The notes beneath the pieces were generated by a model, which did not search any database, was not told where the DNA came from, and was given only the letters and a program-made list of their open reading frames with translations. DNA of 64,000 bases from Nitrospirales bacterium LBB_01 (GTDB lineage Bacteria > Nitrospirota > Thermodesulfovibrionia > Thermodesulfovibrionales > Magnetobacteriaceae): positions 434,001 to 498,000 of the forward strand of contig CP049016.1 in NCBI GenBank assembly GCA_004376055.2, read 5' to 3'. Position numbers and translations under genes: made by a program. Positions 26,085 to 36,234 of this stretch are shown here, piece by piece (position 1 is the stretch's first letter; each line of letters begins with the position of its first letter).

Positions 26085-28144
26085 TAAGAGGTATAAAATA
26101 TGAGATAAAAGGGCTTGCTGCCGTTTTATTGGCGCTCTTTACGGCAACGTCTCTGCTTACATATAACAAGTGGGATCCCTCGCCTTTTACCTACACCGAT
26201 ATAACCGCCGCTAACTATTGCGGCATAGCCGGCTCATACTATGCCGATATATTGTTGTCTTTCATTGGAAGCGGAGCTTTTATCTTACCGTTTTTTCTGT
26301 TTTACTACGGGTTGAGGAGACTTATCGGCTCTGTAAAGAAAAAAGAAAACCTCGTTGGCTCATTTCTTTTATTAGTCACGTTGCCTATGGTTTTTGCCCT
26401 TGTTTCCGAGACATTCAACACATTGGCAGTGACTGGAGGGTTATATGGCGTTGTTTTGATTAACGTTCTAAAAAAACCGTTTTCACCGGTATTTGCATAC
26501 ATTGTAACACTGTCCGTTTTTTATACCTCAATAGCCATTATGTTGCCAATTAATCTGACCTCTATATCTTTCAGACGGAATCCTAAGACAAAAGGCGAGC
26601 CGATACCTGCCACCGCTGGTGAGACTCACAAGGATAACGGCATAGAGCCGGACTTTAAAATTATCAAACACAAAGAAGAGCCGCTTGAAGACGAGAAAAA
26701 ACCCACCGTGACAGTACGACAATTTAAAATGACGCCTGAAGTGCGCGAGGGTCAATATACGCTTCCCAAAGCGGAATTGTTAAGCAGCAATGACACTGAA
26801 AAGTATGAATTAACCAGAGAAGAGTTAATCCTGGCGGCCGATATTTTAAAAAATAGACTTTCAGATTTCAACGTAGAGGGGAGAATCTCACAAGCACACC
26901 CTGGGCCTGTTATTACCATGTATGAGTTTGAACCGGCACCGGGCGTTAAAATCAGCAAGGTGGTCTCACTCTCTGACGATCTTGGGCGCGCTATGGGCGG
27001 AATTAAAGTCAGAGTGTCATTAATACCCGGCAAAACCCCAATTGGTATTGAAGTTCCTAATGAAAAAAGAAGTGTAGTCAGCCTGAAGGAAATCATAGCA
27101 TCAGACAGATTTGTTAAAAAAAGTTCTCTGCTAACCCTCTGTATGGGTAAGGATATTTACGGTAATCCTATTGTAGAAGACCTTGCCCGTATGCCGCATC
27201 TTCTTGTAGCTGGAACAACTGGTTCCGGTAAAAGTGTAGCCATAAATTCTATGATTATGAGCATTCTTTTTAAAGCCAAACCCTCAGAGGTTAAAATGCT
27301 GATGGTTGATCCTAAACTTCTGGAGCTTTCAATCTATGAAGGGATTCCGCATCTGATTTCAAATGTTATAACAAGTCCTAAAGAAGCCTCAGATGCCCTA
27401 AAGAAAATGCTGCTTGAGATGGAACGCCGTTATCGTTTGATAGCAGGGCAGGGGGCCAGAAACATAGAGATGTTTAATGCCTCAGTGACCGATGAGGAAA
27501 AGCTCCCCTATATAATAGTAATCATAGATGAGCTTGCGGATTTGATGTTTACGGCGGCAAAAAATGTGGAGGACTCAATCGTGCGCCTTGCTCAGATGGC
27601 AAGAGCATCAGGGATACATCTGATTGTAGCCACACAGCGCCCATCTGTGGATGTTATAACGGGGATAATCAAGGCTAATTTCCCCTCAAGAGTAGCCTTT
27701 ATGGTCTCTTCAAAGGTTGACTCAAGGACGATACTGGACACTCATGGGGCGGAAAAACTGCTTGGGCGCGGAGATATGCTGATGCTTAGCCCGGGAGCTA
27801 AGATAACCCGTGTACACGGCGCATTTGTCGATGAGAGTGAAATAAAGGCGGTCGTGGATTTTGTTAAATCACAGGGCCGGCCGGATTATTCTATTTTTGA
27901 GGATTTGGTAATGGAGGAGGCACAATCTGCCGATACCGAAAACACTGTCAGCGACAAAGACGATGTGTATAAGGATGTAATCCGATATGCGCAAACTATG
28001 GGAGAGGTGTCAATCTCATCAATTCAAAGGCGGTTTAAGATTGGCTATAACAGAGCGGCGCGGATTATGGATATGCTTGATGAGGACGGTCTTGTAGGGC
28101 CCCCAAAGGGCGCCGGTAAACCAAGAGATTTTGTTTCTAATTAA
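26072..28144 (+). CDS. ftsK: DNA translocase FtsK
   Basis: A 690-residue protein with N-terminal membrane helices (about 15-155), a short linker, and a RecA-type motor domain. Walker A is GTTGSGKSVAINSM (about 380); Walker B lies in IVIIDELADLMF. The C-terminal gamma winged helix (about 625-685; SISSIQRRFKIGYNRAARIMDML) reads KOPS-like sites. The short linker resembles SpoIIIE-sized forms. It moves chromosome termini at the septum. Confidence 0.95.
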   Translation: MAEVVRGIKYEIKGLAAVLLALFTATSLLTYNKWDPSPFTYTDITAANYCGIAGSYYADILLSFIGSGAFILPFFLFYYGLRRLIGSVKKKENLVGSFLLLVTLPMVFALVSETFNTLAVTGGLYGVVLINVLKKPFSPVFAYIVTLSVFYTSIAIMLPINLTSISFRRNPKTKGEPIPATAGETHKDNGIEPDFKIIKHKEEPLEDEKKPTVTVRQFKMTPEVREGQYTLPKAELLSSNDTEKYELTREELILAADILKNRLSDFNVEGRISQAHPGPVITMYEFEPAPGVKISKVVSLSDDLGRAMGGIKVRVSLIPGKTPIGIEVPNEKRSVVSLKEIIASDRFVKKSSLLTLCMGKDIYGNPIVEDLARMPHLLVAGTTGSGKSVAINSMIMSILFKAKPSEVKMLMVDPKLLELSIYEGIPHLISNVITSPKEASDALKKMLLEMERRYRLIAGQGARNIEMFNASVTDEEKLPYIIVIIDELADLMFTAAKNVEDSIVRLAQMARASGIHLIVATQRPSVDVITGIIKANFPSRVAFMVSSKVDSRTILDTHGAEKLLGRGDMLMLSPGAKITRVHGAFVDESEIKAVVDFVKSQGRPDYSIFEDLVMEEAQSADTENTVSDKDDVYKDVIRYAQTMGEVSISSIQRRFKIGYNRAARIMDMLDEDGLVGPPKGAGKPRDFVSN

Positions 28145-28156
28145 AAGTTTACATTT

Positions 28157-30706
28157 TTACTTTTCAATTAATTTAGAGCGAGGAGAAAAATATAGACGAA
28201 AATTCAGACTTGCTATCCACTCGGTGTAATCAGCTGACTTATTCATCTCAAACCCGCCTCCAACCGCTGAATATTTAGTAACGAGCTTAAGTCCCTGCAG
28301 GTTAAAATAGTATCCAATTCCTTTTTTGGTATCCCCTTTGTAAACATTGCCGCCTGCATGGTAATCTTCAGGATAGGGAAACATCGGAGCATCATCATTT
28401 TGAGCATGAAAATAACCGGCTGAGAGCTGGCCGTCAATAAAGTAATCCTTGCACTGGTTTACTTGAAGGTGTGCAAACGGCCCAAACATGTAATAAGCAC
28501 CAGGGCTGTAGTACCCGCCGTATCCATGAGTGTAAAAGCCGGAGTTTTTATCAAAATGCATGTCTGTCAGAGTTATTCCTGTTGAAAAGTTTGTTATCTC
28601 AGCCATAAATGTGGCGCCCAAAGAGATATTGCCGTGATATGCAAAGTTATCAAGCACATCTACTCCATTATAAGAGTCGTATCCCCCCTTTATTGATAAC
28701 CAAACAGGCTTGAAAGGTGTAACAATAATCTCTCCCTCAACACCGGTCTTCACCACCCGTCCCCATTTAGCACTGCCGTAAGGGTCTTTTAATCCAACAT
28801 AAGACAGTATGGACTCCTCAATAGCTGTCCTGTGAACGTTAAAATTCCAGTGTTTTGTCCCTAAGAGAGCGTCAAATGTTACTGTTGGATCAATTGTGCC
28901 GTTAAACGGAGTTGTGCCAAGTTTAATGGCATAGTGAAGCTCTCCTTCTTTTTCCAATTTAACCTCAGGTGTATAAACATAGGCTGTAGTCATAAGAGAG
29001 TTTACAGGGTGTAACACATTTCCAGAATAGGTGCCCGTAAACGGGATATCCGGCGCAGTGCCCGAAGATAGCTGCTGGTAAGTGGCAGATACAGTTATTT
29101 TTTTATCTGGAGCTATTGTAAAAGAGTATCTCATAGGGGTTGAATATTCTCTAAGTTTAGAAAACCCGGCCTCACCGGTTTTAACCCTCATAGAAAACGA
29201 TTTTGAAAATACCGATTTTTCCTGGTTATAATAACAAGAATCTGAACTGCAATAAGAGTAAGCTGCTCTAATGGTTTCACCCCTATCAAAAAAATAATCT
29301 CCTGATATCTTTTTAAGTTTTTCATCACCAAGAGTCAAAAGCATATTGGCAAATGATTTTGCTTTTTCTACATCACCGGCGTCATCATAGGCTGATAAAA
29401 TCACCTGAGCCGTTGCCGGCTCCTTTTTAGTCTCAAACACAGAAAGAAACACAGGCAGTGCATCGTTAATGCGTCCTTGTTTATATATGCTCCAGGCTAA
29501 AAGAGTTTTATCATCGGCATCGCCGCCACTTATCTCTATAGATTTCAAAGTAAACTCTTCAGCCTCTTTATAGTGTTGCGCATCAAAAGCCTCAGATGCC
29601 CTGTCTTTATATATACCGGCTTTGATGTCTTTAAAATCTGCTACAGATTCATACTTTTCTATTAACTTCAGAGCCTCGTCAATCCACTTTAACTTGACAA
29701 GCGTGTATATCAGACCTGAAACATTTGTGGCGATACCGGGCTTCATAGCTTGAAGTTTTGAAAATCTCTCATAGGCGCTCTCGTAGTTTTCTTCGTGGTA
29801 AGCGTGCCACGCAAGCGCAGAAATTGCATCAGTGTCATCAGGGTTTATAGATAGGATTTTTTTTGCGATAAACTCAGTGTTATTCTTATCGTCGTTAAGC
29901 TCATCGTGCAGCAGGGCAAGTTTTATTTCAACAAGTTCTTTAGTATAATCCTCAGGAAGTCTGTCCCGTTCCTCTTCCTCTTCAACAATCGCAATAATGT
30001 CTGCTGTTGGCAGCAATTTGTTAAGCGAATAAAACACACCCTTTCGGATTCCCCATTCTTTTGGACAGGATTGAAGCAGTGCCTGAAAGATTTCCAGAGA
30101 CTCAGTTTTTTTATCTCTTTGGTTTAATGCTTCACCGGCATCAAAAAAAGTGCCAGGAAGAGCACATTTCTTTAAGTAATTTTGATGCGATTTTGTAAGA
30201 TTTAAGAGCTCATCAACATTGCCGTCATTTATTGCTGTCTTAACCTGTTCGGGAAAGAGCGCATTGTCTATTATTTCTTGAATTTTTTTTCGGTCTTTAG
30301 CCTCAAGCATGCTAAGATATGAGGAGGCTTTATCAAAATCCTTTCTATCAATCATCACCCATACAATATCTGAGACAACATCCTTTACCTTATAACTCTT
30401 TGCAAGGAGCATCTCCAAAATGGAAACAGCTTCGTCAGTTTTCCCAAGTTTTATATAACAACGGGCTAAACCTAAGTTGGCGTCAAGCACGCTTGGCGGG
30501 AAGTTCAGTGCATACTTATAGAGATCTATAGCTTGTTTGTAGTCGCCTCTTTCGTAATACTGCCAGCCCTTATAAGTATAGAAAGAGCCGTCGTCTTTTT
30601 TTTCTTCCTCCACTTTCGGCAAATCACTGATAATCTCTGCATATGTTTGGCTCTGACACAAAAAAACGACGACAACCGCAATAAGCAGTGTTTTTACAGA
30701 TTTCAC
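28157..30706 (-). CDS. bcsC: TPR/beta-barrel cellulose export protein, BcsC-like
   Basis: An 849-residue protein with a signal peptide (1-23), TPR-like helical repeats (about 40-470; YERGDYKQAIDLYKYALNFPPSVLDAN begins them), and a C-terminal region rich in amphipathic beta strands (about 510-849) ending in a Phe-containing strand region. It is shorter than enterobacterial BcsC (about 1150). It is last gene of the operon, overlapping bcsZ by 4 bp. It is expected to form the outer-membrane pore that exports the glucan. Confidence 0.82.
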   Translation of the reverse strand: MKSVKTLLIAVVVVFLCQSQTYAEIISDLPKVEEEKKDDGSFYTYKGWQYYERGDYKQAIDLYKYALNFPPSVLDANLGLARCYIKLGKTDEAVSILEMLLAKSYKVKDVVSDIVWVMIDRKDFDKASSYLSMLEAKDRKKIQEIIDNALFPEQVKTAINDGNVDELLNLTKSHQNYLKKCALPGTFFDAGEALNQRDKKTESLEIFQALLQSCPKEWGIRKGVFYSLNKLLPTADIIAIVEEEEERDRLPEDYTKELVEIKLALLHDELNDDKNNTEFIAKKILSINPDDTDAISALAWHAYHEENYESAYERFSKLQAMKPGIATNVSGLIYTLVKLKWIDEALKLIEKYESVADFKDIKAGIYKDRASEAFDAQHYKEAEEFTLKSIEISGGDADDKTLLAWSIYKQGRINDALPVFLSVFETKKEPATAQVILSAYDDAGDVEKAKSFANMLLTLGDEKLKKISGDYFFDRGETIRAAYSYCSSDSCYYNQEKSVFSKSFSMRVKTGEAGFSKLREYSTPMRYSFTIAPDKKITVSATYQQLSSGTAPDIPFTGTYSGNVLHPVNSLMTTAYVYTPEVKLEKEGELHYAIKLGTTPFNGTIDPTVTFDALLGTKHWNFNVHRTAIEESILSYVGLKDPYGSAKWGRVVKTGVEGEIIVTPFKPVWLSIKGGYDSYNGVDVLDNFAYHGNISLGATFMAEITNFSTGITLTDMHFDKNSGFYTHGYGGYYSPGAYYMFGPFAHLQVNQCKDYFIDGQLSAGYFHAQNDDAPMFPYPEDYHAGGNVYKGDTKKGIGYYFNLQGLKLVTKYSAVGGGFEMNKSADYTEWIASLNFRLYFSPRSKLIEK

Positions 30707-31749
30707 AAATCGCTGCCCTTTTTTACAAGAAGATACAGAGTGTTGGAGTAGTAATTGTCCTTTTCGTTTGCGAGCTTATCTTGAGCTTCTTTGGATAATT
30801 TGGCGCCTAACTCACCGTCTCCAGATTTTGAATAGGCTTGAGCATAGATGGCATAAAACCCGGATGGTGCGGTATCTGTTGAGGCTTTAGTGGCATTGTC
30901 TGATAGATCAATTTGAGCCGCAATAGAACCGGCTTGCTTATATATTTTTGAAATCTCCTTAAGACCGTCAGGGTAAGGAGTCCGTTTGTCCAACAAAAGG
31001 TAAAGAACCGTCCTTATCGCATCATAGCCAAACACCTGGGGATTTTCAGTGCTAACCTGAATTCCCTTGCCGTTTAGGGTAACCCAATCGGCAGGAAGCT
31101 TATACTTACCAAACTTACACTGCTCTAAAATAGAAATAGAGTCTTTATATGTTTTTTCCCAAAATGCTTTATCATCAATGGTTGCAAACAATTTGTATGC
31201 TGGAGGGATTATGTATGATGGGTTTAGGGTAATAGCATCGTTTTTTGTAAATCCATAGTAACCGGGCAAAAGTACGTTCATTCCCTGCCATTTAACTGCA
31301 AGATTTACTCTTATTGCCTCTACTATTTTTAATCCGGCAGACTTGTACGCATTATCTTTCCACTTCTCCGCTGCCTTAATAAGCGCAAATGCTATTAATA
31401 CATCGCCATCTGTGGCATTGTTGTAGTCAATGACATCCCACTTATCGTTTGCCCGCTTGCCCCAACTCCACACAGACAAGCCGTCTTTTCTAACCATCAG
31501 ATTATTTTTTGTCCATTTAAAGAGTTTGTCAAATGCTGCCCTGTCATTGTATAAAACGCTAAGGAGCATACCGTAGCCCTGCCCTTCGGAGTGGCTTATC
31601 TGCCCCTGATAGAAGTCAACTATGCGGCCGTCAGCCTGAATAAAGGTGGATTTGTACTTTTCCCAAAGCTCTTTATCGTCTGCGCCGGATAAACCAGAAA
31701 ATAGCATTGAGAGAATTACGCTAACTACTACTATCCGAATTCTTACCAA
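30703..31749 (-). CDS. bcsZ: Cellulase of glycoside hydrolase family 8
   Basis: A 348-residue periplasmic endoglucanase. After the signal peptide (1-22), E55 in SEGQGYGM is the expected proton donor; D114 and D116 lie in NATDGDVLIA. It trims glucan during export in bcs operons. It overlaps the end of bcsB by 29 bp and bcsC by 4 bp. Confidence 0.92.
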   Translation of the reverse strand: MVRIRIVVVSVILSMLFSGLSGADDKELWEKYKSTFIQADGRIVDFYQGQISHSEGQGYGMLLSVLYNDRAAFDKLFKWTKNNLMVRKDGLSVWSWGKRANDKWDVIDYNNATDGDVLIAFALIKAAEKWKDNAYKSAGLKIVEAIRVNLAVKWQGMNVLLPGYYGFTKNDAITLNPSYIIPPAYKLFATIDDKAFWEKTYKDSISILEQCKFGKYKLPADWVTLNGKGIQVSTENPQVFGYDAIRTVLYLLLDKRTPYPDGLKEISKIYKQAGSIAAQIDLSDNATKASTDTAPSGFYAIYAQAYSKSGDGELGAKLSKEAQDKLANEKDNYYSNTLYLLVKKGSDL

Positions 31750-33883
31750 CGTTCAGCCTCCTTTTTCTATATGCTTTTAATATAACATATAAAGTAGAGC
31801 CTATCACAGTCACAGCTAATCCAATGGCCACATAATATAGCCACGGGTAAACGTACAAATACGCATCAAGCCTTGATGTTACACCAGTCTTGCCTGAAAA
31901 GTATTTTTTCCCGGTGCTTAGAGAGATTACCTTATAATCAGGCGGGGTGAGGTCAATGATGTTGAGGTCTCCCTTGCAATCTCCCTGAACATTAGAATCT
32001 AACAGTGCTTCGGAAACCTTAAAGACGTCTTTTGTTGCTGCGGCAGTCAGCAGTATTGCTGTTTTTCCTTGAGCATACGGCGATTCAAATTCCATAAGAG
32101 CGCCTTTGTTTTCACTCATATTGACCATTTGCTTACTTAGAGCAATAGTTATCTCATCACCCCAGCTTTTTACTATAGGATATGGTATTACAGACTTGGC
32201 TGTAAGTTTTATCGGAGTTATCTCTTTGATATTTTCTGGAATTGTACCGACATCGCCAATCACCATAATATCACCTTTCCATGTTTTGGGGTTAGTATAA
32301 GTAAACTGTGTAGCAAACAAAGGATATCCATTTTTCTGAGTGATAAAACCAATTAAGTTAAAAGCTGATGCAATTGTATCAAAGTTGTTGTTTGTCAGAT
32401 ATATCAGTGATTCATAACCGTCTGGCCATCTTGTAATTGGAAAACCGCTGCTCATAAAAAGCTCCAGTTTTGGCAAATCTACGATATGTGGCATTGCCGG
32501 AAACTTCATAGAGGATTTCCCGAATATGGTTAAAAAAAGATTTCTAAACTGAGGCAATTCACAATTTTTAGTGACTGAAGGTACCAGCACAGGCACAAAA
32601 GTAAGCAGATTTGCCCCCACTTTAAACATGTGTGTAGGTATGTTTATTCTGTAATCCTCAATAATTCCACCACTGGGATTATCAAGACGTATTGCAGAAA
32701 CACTTACGTTGTTTATCAAAATATTCAAAACTGAATCTGACCTCATCCCTGCACCGTATGAGTACGTCAGAAAAACCTCGGCATATTGATTAGGTTTTAT
32801 AAAAAAGTCCGGCGACAAACGAAAAGAAACACTTTTTGACATAGAGTTAAATCCTATAAAGGTAAAGTCAGTAAAATCCATTGTCTTAAATGTGTATTGT
32901 TTGTTTGGAACAATAGTTTGTCTGCCTCCGTAGAGTGTGATGTCAGGCAGGGTTAGCTCAAGTATAGTAGTTTCGCTGTCATCCGGGTAAGGATATGAAA
33001 TGATAGCCATCGTCTCTGCTGCCAGCTTCACATGGTCTGCATTCTTACCGGATATAATGAGAAGTGCGTGCTGTGCATCTTCTTTTTCCCCTGTGGGTAA
33101 ATTCATAACCTTAAGAAACGGCCCCTTAATTTCAGTCAAGGTTATTCCCTTTTGTTTAAGATAGTCTGTTACAAAGCTGCTTTCACCCACAATTACATTG
33201 TCAACCCCGGGTTTGATTTCTTGAGAGACGGTAAAAACAACCTTCTTATAGTCAAACTTCTTGGCAATGCTTGAGGCTACTATGCCTGCATTTGTAACCA
33301 TATCCTCTTTTGTGCTTGAAACAACTATGTTAATCTCACCATAGGGCAAAAGTTTTGGGTCAAACAGGAACTTATCAAGGGAGGACAGTTTCTGAGGTAT
33401 GGGACGAAGCGTGTATTCCAGCTCCAAAAAAGCCTGGTCAAGCCTAAGCGTGGTCCAAAGTTCTTTGGCGCAGATATCCTCGCACTCATTGGCATAGTGC
33501 TGGGCTACTTCAAAGGTCAGTCGGTTATAACCAGGTTCAAATAGAAGTTCAGGTAAGACTATTTTGGCGTTTTTATCAGGAAACTGGGGAGTGAGAGTAA
33601 ACTGCTCTACGGGAAAACCGTTTAGTTTAACGACCATACGGGATCTGCTGGCTAAGAGTGCTGTTGAGTTGGTGTAGCTGAAGTCAAGAACAGCTTTACT
33701 TAGTTTCCATCTCTCTGGAATTGCAATAGAGAACTCAGCTGTTGCGCCCAAACACTTAAGATCAAGCGCTTTAACGGGGGCAAGTTTATACAAGGGGATT
33801 TTCATTACCTCAGCATCGGCAAATTGCAAAAAAAACATACATAAGCACATCGGGATAAAAGCTAAAACGCTCTTTGTTTTCAT
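31721..33883 (-). CDS. bcsB: Cellulose synthase regulatory subunit BcsB
   Basis: About 720 residues: signal peptide, paired carbohydrate-binding/flavodoxin-like repeats, and a C-terminal transmembrane anchor (YPWLYYVAIGLAVTVIGSTLYVIL). YGAGMRSDSVLNILINNVSVSAI is characteristic of the family. I chose ATG 33883 because a signal peptide (MKTKSVLAF) begins there; an ATG at 33952 overlapping the bcsA stop would add 23 residues. It guides the nascent glucan through the periplasm with BcsA. Confidence 0.9.
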   Translation of the reverse strand: MKTKSVLAFIPMCLCMFFLQFADAEVMKIPLYKLAPVKALDLKCLGATAEFSIAIPERWKLSKAVLDFSYTNSTALLASRSRMVVKLNGFPVEQFTLTPQFPDKNAKIVLPELLFEPGYNRLTFEVAQHYANECEDICAKELWTTLRLDQAFLELEYTLRPIPQKLSSLDKFLFDPKLLPYGEINIVVSSTKEDMVTNAGIVASSIAKKFDYKKVVFTVSQEIKPGVDNVIVGESSFVTDYLKQKGITLTEIKGPFLKVMNLPTGEKEDAQHALLIISGKNADHVKLAAETMAIISYPYPDDSETTILELTLPDITLYGGRQTIVPNKQYTFKTMDFTDFTFIGFNSMSKSVSFRLSPDFFIKPNQYAEVFLTYSYGAGMRSDSVLNILINNVSVSAIRLDNPSGGIIEDYRINIPTHMFKVGANLLTFVPVLVPSVTKNCELPQFRNLFLTIFGKSSMKFPAMPHIVDLPKLELFMSSGFPITRWPDGYESLIYLTNNNFDTIASAFNLIGFITQKNGYPLFATQFTYTNPKTWKGDIMVIGDVGTIPENIKEITPIKLTAKSVIPYPIVKSWGDEITIALSKQMVNMSENKGALMEFESPYAQGKTAILLTAAATKDVFKVSEALLDSNVQGDCKGDLNIIDLTPPDYKVISLSTGKKYFSGKTGVTSRLDAYLYVYPWLYYVAIGLAVTVIGSTLYVILKAYRKRRLNVGKNSDSSS

Positions 33884-33948
33884 GTTAGATCGGCATCTCT
33901 TTACTTGTAACAACTGCGACATAATATAGCAAATATTTGATAGATGTG

Positions 33949-36234
33949 TCAAGCATTATTTCTGCTTAGTTTCAAATATTTTAGATTTTTTTTCATTGAC
34001 TGAAAAAGCATCTGAGAAACCACCACAATGCTCTTTTTAGTGCCTGATACACCCAGTTTTAAGAGGATGAGGATTATACTTAAAGCGTTTGGAGACTTTT
34101 TTCTTTTGTTCCAGAAATCTACCCATCTTTGGCTGTCTCCATAGACTAACCCTACGACGTTTTTAAAAGCCTCCTCATTTGAAACAATAAACTCACAACC
34201 GCAAAGGATATGGTCAGATCTATTGAATATTCTCTGAATCTTTGATCGTACAGAATACTGGTTTCCGTAGCTGTCTGTAAGTTTGATTATTATCTCATCA
34301 AGCTGCTTTAAAGGAAGCGATAGATTAAGCACAACACTAGCGCCGGAGAGGGAAAGGTCAATGATTTTACCATCGAAAGGTTCATTTGATTGCGGCAAAT
34401 AAACGCTTGCGTTATAGTTTGCCCACAAACGATGATGGCGGCGTACTTGACGGCGCTCAAAAAACGCTCCCAATGAGGCCATAGCCAATATTACGTTAAA
34501 GATGCTCCATGCTGCTGTGACAGCGATAACATCTCTGTACAAAGGAAACTCAACCCACCTTATAATGGCTACTGGCACGGCTATGAACATTATGGAGGTC
34601 ATAATTAAAAATGGAACCGCCATTTTACTTAATGATTCACCCTCGGATGTTTGTCCTTTAGGCGTCACCTTAAACGATGGGGAACGGGGGTTTAACACAA
34701 CGCCAAGCACCGCCGGAAACAGATATATTGACTGTACGCTTTCATACAAATCCGAGAAGAATGGCCATCTGTACTTTCCTGAAATATAATCCGTAAGAAT
34801 TAGCGAACACACCAAGTGCGGCAGTGCATAGATTAGCACCTGAGAGGTGGAGGCAAAAAATATCTTAAGGTTAAGCAGTAAAAAAGCCGCAGGAGCCACA
34901 TAGAAAATTACTCTTGATATTCCAAAAAACCAAAAACCGCAGTCATTGATATAGCAAATCAGTTGGTAGAATTTAAGTCCTTTTATAAATAGCGGATTTT
35001 TCAAAATAAAAATCTGTACCATCCCCTGTGCCCAGCGGCTTCTTTGCAAAATAAAATCATCAAACGTTTCAGGGGAAAGCCCGCAAACCATCGGGCGGCC
35101 ATAGTAGATGCTGTTATAACCTTTGCCATGAAGCGACAGAGCGGTCTCGGCGTCTTCTGTAATCGTCTCTCCAGAGATGCCGCCAACCTCCGTAAGATAT
35201 TTCCTTCTCATAATAGCCGCAGAGCCGCAAAAAAATGAAGCATTCCAAAAATCAAGCCCCGGTTGCCCCCCGCGGTAAAACATCTCGTTTTCAGCGGGCG
35301 CATCTGCAAATGCGTCAAGGTTTTTCTCAACCGTGCTTGCATTGATAAAAAAGTGAGGAGTTTGAACAAATGCAAGTTTTTCGTCTTTTAAGAAATATCC
35401 AACGGTGTTCATTAATATGTCTTTTGAGGGAACATGATCGCAATCCAGAATCAGTATGAGGTCGGAGCTGGTATGTCCAAAAGCGTGATTAAGATTGCCA
35501 GCTTTAGCGTGGATGTTTCGTTCTCTTGTGATGTAACCGGCGCCATTTTCCTTAGCCATTCTTCTGAATTCATAATGACGCTCCCATGACGCCCCAGAAA
35601 TCTTAGGATTAATCCTTCTTGCCAAAGTGCCGCCGTCGTCAAGCACATAGACGTTAAGTTTATCTTTGGGGTAATCTACCTGAAGTGCTGCAATTACCGT
35701 TACTTTGACTAAATCTAACGGTTCGTTGTACGTTGGAATGAATATATCAACTGAGGGATACGAAGAAGTGTCAGCCGGCAGCGGCACAGGTTCATTTTCT
35801 GTTGGCCAGAGGCTTACAAAAAGCGATAAGAAATGTAGTGTAATACCATAAAGCTCAGCCAAATAAAGCAAAGCCATCCCTATAAAATCAGATAAATCCG
35901 TGTATATCAGCGTTTCAAAAGTCCGCCAGTATAGGTAGCGCAGTGTTATGAGAGAAGCTATGAGCATAAAATGGATACGCAACGGAGGAAATTTAAACTT
36001 TTTAATGCGGTTAAAAATTATTAGTATTGCTATCAATCCCCAACTGACTATAGCTTGCGCATAAACCGGCAAAAGCAAGCCGATAAGATGAAAGTACAGC
36101 AAAATTGCTGCGCCCAAAGCTACATATACGCCAACAGTGTAACCTCGCCTTGTTTGAACAAAGTGTCTGTGTATGAAGCGCTTAATTGGCGTCCTTATCC
36201 ACTCCGTGATGTATAGTGCGCTTGGGTTGATCAT
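33949..36234 (-). CDS. bcsA: Cellulose synthase catalytic subunit with PilZ domain
   Basis: A 761-residue inner-membrane GT2 synthase. Active-site motifs are complete: DDG (199-201), DCD (264-266), TED (359-361) and QRSRW (397-401), between N- and C-terminal helices. The C-terminal PilZ domain has RRQVRR (594-599) and DLSLSG (626-631), the two c-di-GMP-binding signatures, so activation by c-di-GMP is expected. The 5' end overlaps the cyclase gene by 53 bp. Confidence 0.95.
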   Translation of the reverse strand: MINPSALYITEWIRTPIKRFIHRHFVQTRRGYTVGVYVALGAAILLYFHLIGLLLPVYAQAIVSWGLIAILIIFNRIKKFKFPPLRIHFMLIASLITLRYLYWRTFETLIYTDLSDFIGMALLYLAELYGITLHFLSLFVSLWPTENEPVPLPADTSSYPSVDIFIPTYNEPLDLVKVTVIAALQVDYPKDKLNVYVLDDGGTLARRINPKISGASWERHYEFRRMAKENGAGYITRERNIHAKAGNLNHAFGHTSSDLILILDCDHVPSKDILMNTVGYFLKDEKLAFVQTPHFFINASTVEKNLDAFADAPAENEMFYRGGQPGLDFWNASFFCGSAAIMRRKYLTEVGGISGETITEDAETALSLHGKGYNSIYYGRPMVCGLSPETFDDFILQRSRWAQGMVQIFILKNPLFIKGLKFYQLICYINDCGFWFFGISRVIFYVAPAAFLLLNLKIFFASTSQVLIYALPHLVCSLILTDYISGKYRWPFFSDLYESVQSIYLFPAVLGVVLNPRSPSFKVTPKGQTSEGESLSKMAVPFLIMTSIMFIAVPVAIIRWVEFPLYRDVIAVTAAWSIFNVILAMASLGAFFERRQVRRHHRLWANYNASVYLPQSNEPFDGKIIDLSLSGASVVLNLSLPLKQLDEIIIKLTDSYGNQYSVRSKIQRIFNRSDHILCGCEFIVSNEEAFKNVVGLVYGDSQRWVDFWNKRKKSPNALSIILILLKLGVSGTKKSIVVVSQMLFQSMKKNLKYLKLSRNNA